A stretch of DNA of 46,286 nt from Selenomonas sp. (GTDB lineage Bacteria > Bacillota > Negativicutes > Selenomonadales > Selenomonadaceae). A program made the translations under genes and the position numbers. The stretch spans positions 1 through 46,286 of the forward strand of contig JAGBLH010000012.1 of assembly GCA_017635515.1 (NCBI GenBank), given 5' to 3'. Below, one piece after another: positions 40,859 through 46,286 of the stretch. The notes under the pieces were generated by a model. It ran no database searches and was not told the DNA's origin. It saw only the letters and a program-made list of their open reading frames with translations. How positions within the stretch are numbered: position 1 is the first letter of the stretch; every line of letters begins with the position of its first letter.

Positions 40859-42955
40859 TCAGATACCCATCTCGATATTCTTGATGATGACCGTGAGATT
40901 TTCCATCTCTTTCTGGGTGACGTCGTTGAGGCGTTCCAGTTCCTTGATGGAGTCGGTGGATTTCTGGATGTGCTTGAGGCCATCGGCCAGGTTGGCGTGG
41001 AGGCCTTTCATCTGGCCGCTGAAGCTCTTGTCGAAGTCGGCGATCTTGGTCTCGAACTGGTCGTTTTCTGCCAAGATTTCGTCTATCTGCTTCACATCTG
41101 CCAGGAGGGTCTTGATGGCTTCGTCGGAGGTCTGGAGGCTGGTCTGGGTGTTCTCGGAGAGCTTCCTGACTTCCTGGGCTACCACGGAGAAGCCGCGGCC
41201 TGCTTCGCCGGCTCTCGCTGCCTCGATGGCGGCGTTCAGGGCCAGGAGGTTCGTCTGGGCGGCAATCTCGTTGATCATGTTCATGACATCGTTGATCTTC
41301 TGGGCACGTTGGCTCAGAAGATCAAGTTTCGGGGTAATCTCGCCCATGCGGTTCATGAGCATCTTGAAGAGCTTGTTCTGCTCTTCAAGGCCTCCTGCCA
41401 GCTGCTGTATGGCACCTTGGAGCCCTTCGGAGTCCTTGGACATCCGCACGATGGTGTTCACGATGCTAGGCATCTTGCTCTGGTAGTCGCGGAACATGTT
41501 GATGAGGTTGTCCTTCAGGAGATCCGTATGCTTTTGCCTGGCCATTTCCCGGTTGAAGAAGTAGGCCCGGCAGTCGGAGTAGTGGCTGGCGAACTTGTCC
41601 AGATATTCGTCCCGATAGGATTCGCCCAGTGCCACATGGAAGAAGAAAATGGCGGTGAGGGTTTCGTTCACATGCAGTCCCAGCACTTCGCCCAAGCTGG
41701 AGAAGCCTGCCACGGGGATGTTCTCGAATTCATCCACATGGCTGATTTCGTCAGGGTAGCCCAAGCGACGCAGGATGCAGTCATTGAGGATGCCGCCGAT
41801 GGGGGTGGGCTTGCCCTTGATGTACTCGTTGTAGTCTGCTTTCACAGTCTGAGTCAGGGACACCCGCTTCATGAGGCAGAGCTCCTCGCCAGTGACGATG
41901 TCGCAATAGAAATGGATGCGGTCATTGTCGGCGTCTATCTTGGAAATAGTGCGAATGAAGTATTCCCCGTTCACATTGGTGGCGAAGGTGTAGTCCTGCA
42001 TGGCAGTTTCTACTTCGCTTACCGTGTTGACATGGAAGTAATCTTTCAGGGCATCAATGAAGGATTTTTCTTCGCCGTTTGCGTCTAGCACTGTTTCAAT
42101 GTAGCGCAGGGAACTGTTGGCGACACCGATGGTGAAGGTGGTGCCGTAGACTGGTTCAGCGGCCTGGGATTTCAGAATGCCGTAGCGGTATTCCCTGGTG
42201 AGGCGCACCACGGCGATGACCGCATGGTTCTCAAGGCACTCACTGTCATTATAGATGTAGGTGCGCCCAAGATTCAGGTCGCCACCGGCGCTGCCGCCGA
42301 TATAGGGACAGGGCAGCTGCCCGCTGTCAAAGAGGGCTTGCAGCACGAAGTTCTCGCAGCTGGACACGCCGTCGATGTAGACAAAGGCGAAGGTGTGGTT
42401 CACGGAGACGCGGAAGGGCACATGATGCTTGGCAAATTCTGCCTTGAGGGCTGACACCCTTTCGGCCACGCTCATGGTGACCTCTCCCTGGCGCAGGTCT
42501 TCGTTGGGGAGCGGTATGCTGGCGATGTAGACATCCTCCACCATGCGCCTGGAAAAGGCCTGCAAGAGCACTTTGCCACGGCTTTCCGGGGCATCCTGGT
42601 AGTAGGTGTGATGGCCGGGGACGCGGCAGAGCTCGCCGCAGGTGGTCATGAGGATGAGCCTGGCATTGGGGGGCATTTCCTGCTTGAGAGTCCTGGCCAC
42701 CTCCGGCACGGAGAGATCCGGGGAGATGAAGCCCATGACCAGGGCAGTGCCTCCCGGCAGGTTGCAGAGTTCCTTGACCTTGCCGCCGGAGAGCTCGCTG
42801 CGGCTCAGATAGACAGCCTTCATGTCCTGCTGGGCCGTGCCCGGAGGCGGCTGGGTGACATGGGCATGAACTCTCTCGGCCACGGTGGGCGCAGCAGCAG
42901 GTGGAGCAGCCTCGGGGGCGGGGTTGTTTTTATTCTTGGAAAAAAAACCTAACAT
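40859..42955 (-). CDS. Soluble FIST-domain methyl-accepting chemotaxis protein
   Basis: This is a 698-residue chemoreceptor with no membrane helix or signal peptide. After a Pro/Ala-rich N-terminus come a FIST N domain (~45-270; [43 protein letters not shown]) and a FIST C domain (~280-430; [17 protein letters not shown]). FIST pairs bind small molecules in sensory proteins (family knowledge). The C-terminus is an MCP signalling domain with tip [35 protein letters not shown] near 567-602. It would sense a cytoplasmic ligand and signal to CheA. The start is ATG 42955 (MLGFFSKNK) with GAGGTG upstream. It is transcribed alone. Confidence 0.9.
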   Translation of the reverse strand: MLGFFSKNKNNPAPEAAPPAAAPTVAERVHAHVTQPPPGTAQQDMKAVYLSRSELSGGKVKELCNLPGGTALVMGFISPDLSVPEVARTLKQEMPPNARLILMTTCGELCRVPGHHTYYQDAPESRGKVLLQAFSRRMVEDVYIASIPLPNEDLRQGEVTMSVAERVSALKAEFAKHHVPFRVSVNHTFAFVYIDGVSSCENFVLQALFDSGQLPCPYIGGSAGGDLNLGRTYIYNDSECLENHAVIAVVRLTREYRYGILKSQAAEPVYGTTFTIGVANSSLRYIETVLDANGEEKSFIDALKDYFHVNTVSEVETAMQDYTFATNVNGEYFIRTISKIDADNDRIHFYCDIVTGEELCLMKRVSLTQTVKADYNEYIKGKPTPIGGILNDCILRRLGYPDEISHVDEFENIPVAGFSSLGEVLGLHVNETLTAIFFFHVALGESYRDEYLDKFASHYSDCRAYFFNREMARQKHTDLLKDNLINMFRDYQSKMPSIVNTIVRMSKDSEGLQGAIQQLAGGLEEQNKLFKMLMNRMGEITPKLDLLSQRAQKINDVMNMINEIAAQTNLLALNAAIEAARAGEAGRGFSVVAQEVRKLSENTQTSLQTSDEAIKTLLADVKQIDEILAENDQFETKIADFDKSFSGQMKGLHANLADGLKHIQKSTDSIKELERLNDVTQKEMENLTVIIKNIEMGI

Positions 42956-43302
42956 TAAGCTAACACCTCTTTTATGTAGACCAAAAATTGCAGAATGGGT
43001 ATGCTTGCATTGCACTCATGATGGCTATATTCGCTGCCAAGGGGCTAATCCCTGCTTGCTGTACTGAAAAAGAATGCTGGCGATGAATCTTTCTCTGCGG
43101 CAAAAATGCAGCAGAAGCGTTAGAACGGTGCTACAGGAGCCGCCCCTTGGCTGGCTCCTGTTTGTATCGCAGAGTGTGCCCGTGAGAAAAAAAAGTCCTT
43201 GCTAAATGGAGAAAAGTGTAGTATTATTTTCACTAAAGTGTACATGTTTACAACAATTGTGCTGACTGTGAAGAGCCGCAGGAAGCTGATGGGGGGGAAC
43301 CT
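42956..43302. other. Gene-free region between the FIST receptor and ilvN
   Basis: These 347 bases hold no credible ORF. A hairpin, ACAGGAGCC (43133-43141) with GGCTCCTGT (43153-43161), is followed by TTTG and could be an attenuator or weak terminator. A promoter follows at 43199-43227: TTGCTA, 17-bp spacer, TATTAT. A T-box was sought because ilv leaders often have one; the AGGGTGGNACCGCG signature is not present (the nearest is GGTGCTAC at 43126). Confidence 0.5.
43199..43227 (+). promoter_or_regulatory. Promoter of ilvN-ilvC
   Basis: TTGCTA (43199-43204), 17-bp spacer, TATTAT (43222-43227). This gives a ~70-nt leader before ilvN and lies downstream of the hairpin at 43133-43161. Confidence 0.7.
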
Positions 43303-44830
<1,528 letters not shown>

Positions 44831-44842
44831 GCTGAATGAAAT

Positions 44843-44884
44843 AAAAGCCTTCCCCTATGGGGAAGGGGGACCGCCGTAGGCGGT
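44843..44884. repeat. Dispersed palindromic repeat after ilvC
   Basis: A hairpin GCCTTCCCC / GGGGAAGG (44847-44866) is followed by a second, ACCGCC GTA GGCGGT (44870-44884), then GGATGAGG. The composite resembles short repeats scattered in Firmicute genomes (recalled). The first stem recurs at 26645, 34483 and 44948. There is no U-tract on the plus strand. Confidence 0.65.
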
Positions 44885-44944
44885 GGATGAGGTGGCAGCG
44901 TATAAGAGGCTGAAAATGCCTTTTCGTTGAAACCTTTATAAGGG

Positions 44945-44976
44945 AAAGCCTTCCCCGTCCTTCGGGGAAGGCTTTT
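44945..44976 (+). terminator. Hairpin with U-tract between ilvC and leuC
   Basis: AAAGCCTTCCCC / GGGGAAGGCTTTT with loop GTCCTTC makes a strong intrinsic terminator just 23 bp before leuC. No promoter is obvious after it, so it may act as an attenuator within the ilv-leu operon. Confidence 0.8.
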
Positions 44977-44998
44977 CGTGAATAAGGAGGGCAAGCCT

Positions 44999-46267
44999 AT
45001 GGGCATGAATATGAGCGAGAAGATTTTGGCCCGCCATGCAGGCCGTGACTCGGTTGCCGCAGGGGAACTGGTCATCTGCGACCTGGACATGGTGCTGGCC
45101 AATGATGTGACGGCGCCTCCGTCCATCAAGGAGTTTGAGAAAATTGGGCGTCCTGTCTTTGATAAGGAGAAAATTGCCTTGGTGCCGGATCACTTCCAGC
45201 CCGCCAAGGATATCAAGTCGGCACAGCTGGCGAAAGCTGTGCGGGATTTCGCCCGCAAGCATGAGCTCAAGCATTACTTCGAGCAGGGCCGGGTGGGCAT
45301 CGAGCACGTCATCCTGCCGGAAATGGGCATCGTAGGCCCCGGCATGCTGACCATCGGCGCTGACTCCCACACCTGCACCTATGGAGCCGTGAACGGCTTT
45401 TCCACCGGCGTGGGCACCACCGACCTGGCGGTGGCCATGGCTACGGGCAAGGCCTGGTTCAAGGTGCCCGAGGCCATCAAGGTGGAACTGACGGGCAAGA
45501 AGCCGGAAAACATCACGGGCAAGGACGTCATCCTCACCCTCATCGGCATGATCGGCGTGGACGGCGCGCTCTACAAGTCCCTGGAATTTGCAGGGGAGGG
45601 CGTGAAGGAACTCTCCATGACTGACCGCCTGACCATTGCCAATATGGCCATCGAGGCTGGCGGCAAGAACGGCATCTTCCCCTTCGACGAAGTGACCAGG
45701 GAGTATGTGGAAGGCCGCGTGCAGCAGCCCTATGAGCCGGTAGTGGCAGACGAGGATGCCAGCTATGTGCAGACTGTCACCATTGACCTTTCCACCCTCA
45801 CTCCTGTGGTAGCTTTCCCTCACCTGCCGGGGAATACCAAAGCAGTGAAGGATATCAAGGAGCCTGTGGAAATCGATCAGGTGGTCATCGGCTCCTGCAC
45901 CAACGGGCGTCTGGAGGATTTGCAGATTGCCGCCAAAGTCATGAAGGGCCACAAGGTGCATGACAGGGTGCGCTGCATCGTCATTCCCGGCAGCCAGGCC
46001 ATCTATCAGCAGGCCATGCACGAGGGCCTCTTCGACATCTTCATCGAAGCTGGTGCTGTGGTGAGCTGTCCCACCTGCGGGCCCTGCCTGGGGGGCTACA
46101 TGGGCATCCTGGCGCCCGGCGAGCGTTGCGTGTCCACGACCAATCGCAATTTCCTGGGCCGCATGGGTGACAAGACCAGCGAGGTGTATCTCGCCGGCCC
46201 CCAGACGGCAGCAGCCAGCGCTGTGCTGGGCCGCATTGCTGTTCCCGCTGATGTGGAGGTGAAGTGA
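44999..46267 (+). CDS. leuC: 3-isopropylmalate dehydratase large subunit
   Basis: This is the 422-residue aconitase-family large subunit of the leucine pathway, which isomerises 2- to 3-isopropylmalate with LeuD. Seen: [32 protein letters not shown] (substrate site) and the [4Fe-4S] ligands in GSCTNGR (near residue 300) and [13 protein letters not shown] (near 358-361). The shorter length (~420, not ~465) marks the archaeal-type LeuC/HacA subclass, which is also found in Firmicutes. The start is ATG 44999, 8 nt after AAGGAGG; a GTG at 44978 lies before the site. The leuD start follows 2 bp after the stop. Confidence 0.94.
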   Translation: MGMNMSEKILARHAGRDSVAAGELVICDLDMVLANDVTAPPSIKEFEKIGRPVFDKEKIALVPDHFQPAKDIKSAQLAKAVRDFARKHELKHYFEQGRVGIEHVILPEMGIVGPGMLTIGADSHTCTYGAVNGFSTGVGTTDLAVAMATGKAWFKVPEAIKVELTGKKPENITGKDVILTLIGMIGVDGALYKSLEFAGEGVKELSMTDRLTIANMAIEAGGKNGIFPFDEVTREYVEGRVQQPYEPVVADEDASYVQTVTIDLSTLTPVVAFPHLPGNTKAVKDIKEPVEIDQVVIGSCTNGRLEDLQIAAKVMKGHKVHDRVRCIVIPGSQAIYQQAMHEGLFDIFIEAGAVVSCPTCGPCLGGYMGILAPGERCVSTTNRNFLGRMGDKTSEVYLAGPQTAAASAVLGRIAVPADVEVK

Positions 46268-46268
46268 C

Positions 46269-46286
46269 ATGGCAGAAAAGGAAATC
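46269..46286 (+). CDS. leuD: Start of leuD (3-isopropylmalate dehydratase small subunit), cut by window edge
   Basis: Only six codons are visible (MAEKEI), starting 2 bp after the leuC stop with GGAGGTG upstream. The call rests on the nearly universal leuC-leuD order; the sequence alone cannot prove it. Confidence 0.5.

Noticed and set aside
43081..43165. T-box leader before ilvN
   Set aside because: The conserved AGGGTGGNACCGCG element is absent; GGTGCTAC breaks the tRNA-pairing bases. A normal promoter lies downstream of the hairpin.

Overview
The window is bacterial chromosomal DNA, most likely from an anaerobic Negativicutes species of the Selenomonas type. This is inferred from the gene mix: a Hyf-like membrane hydrogenase, a soluble FIST chemoreceptor, GlnRS, DUF445 and DUF554 proteins, an ilvN-ilvC-leuC-leuD cluster, and Firmicute-style Shine-Dalgarno sites with TTG and GTG starts. 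No rRNA or marker gene fixes the genus. No CRISPR array was seen.

Positions 1-13.9 kb look like an accessory region. A transposase runs off the left edge. Next come a phage-type XRE repressor and a foldback (MITE-like) element in its upstream region. A surface-glycan cluster follows (1662-11979): a DUF4422 protein, three GT2 enzymes (one fused to a GT4), an alpha/beta-hydrolase-like protein and a nucleotide-sugar dehydrogenase. From about 4.3 to 12.4 kb the DNA is visibly AT-richer than the rest. The region ends in gene debris (an aldolase-type 3' remnant and a broken Rpn-family gene) and two small HTH genes. The four glycosyltransferase-type proteins share a small Rossmann-like module, in six apparent copies, which is the most unusual protein architecture in the window.

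From 13.9 kb onward the DNA is GC-rich and core-like. It holds a chemoreceptor with almost no external loop, guaA, and a six-gene hyfBCEFGI operon. The operon lacks ferredoxin-type subunits, and its large subunit has altered active-site motifs and no C-terminal extension. Next are deoD, a secreted Pro/Ala/Gln-rich protein, and a sucrose or fructan system (LacI regulator, GH32 hydrolase, LacY-type permease) with a clear promoter and operators. Then come tRNA-Gln(CUG), DUF554, an HD hydrolase, glnS with a small unknown gene, an IT-superfamily transporter, an AraC regulator, a short DapF-like protein, galU with two DUF445 genes, a FIST-MCP soluble receptor, and ilvN-ilvC-leuC with the first codons of leuD.

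Possible links between genes: galU makes UDP-glucose, a precursor that could feed glycan synthesis, although it lies 25 kb from the glycan cluster. The hydrogenase-like complex would couple redox chemistry to ion pumping in a fermenter. tRNA-Gln and glnS lie within 2 kb of each other. All functional calls come from reading translations by eye; no search was run.
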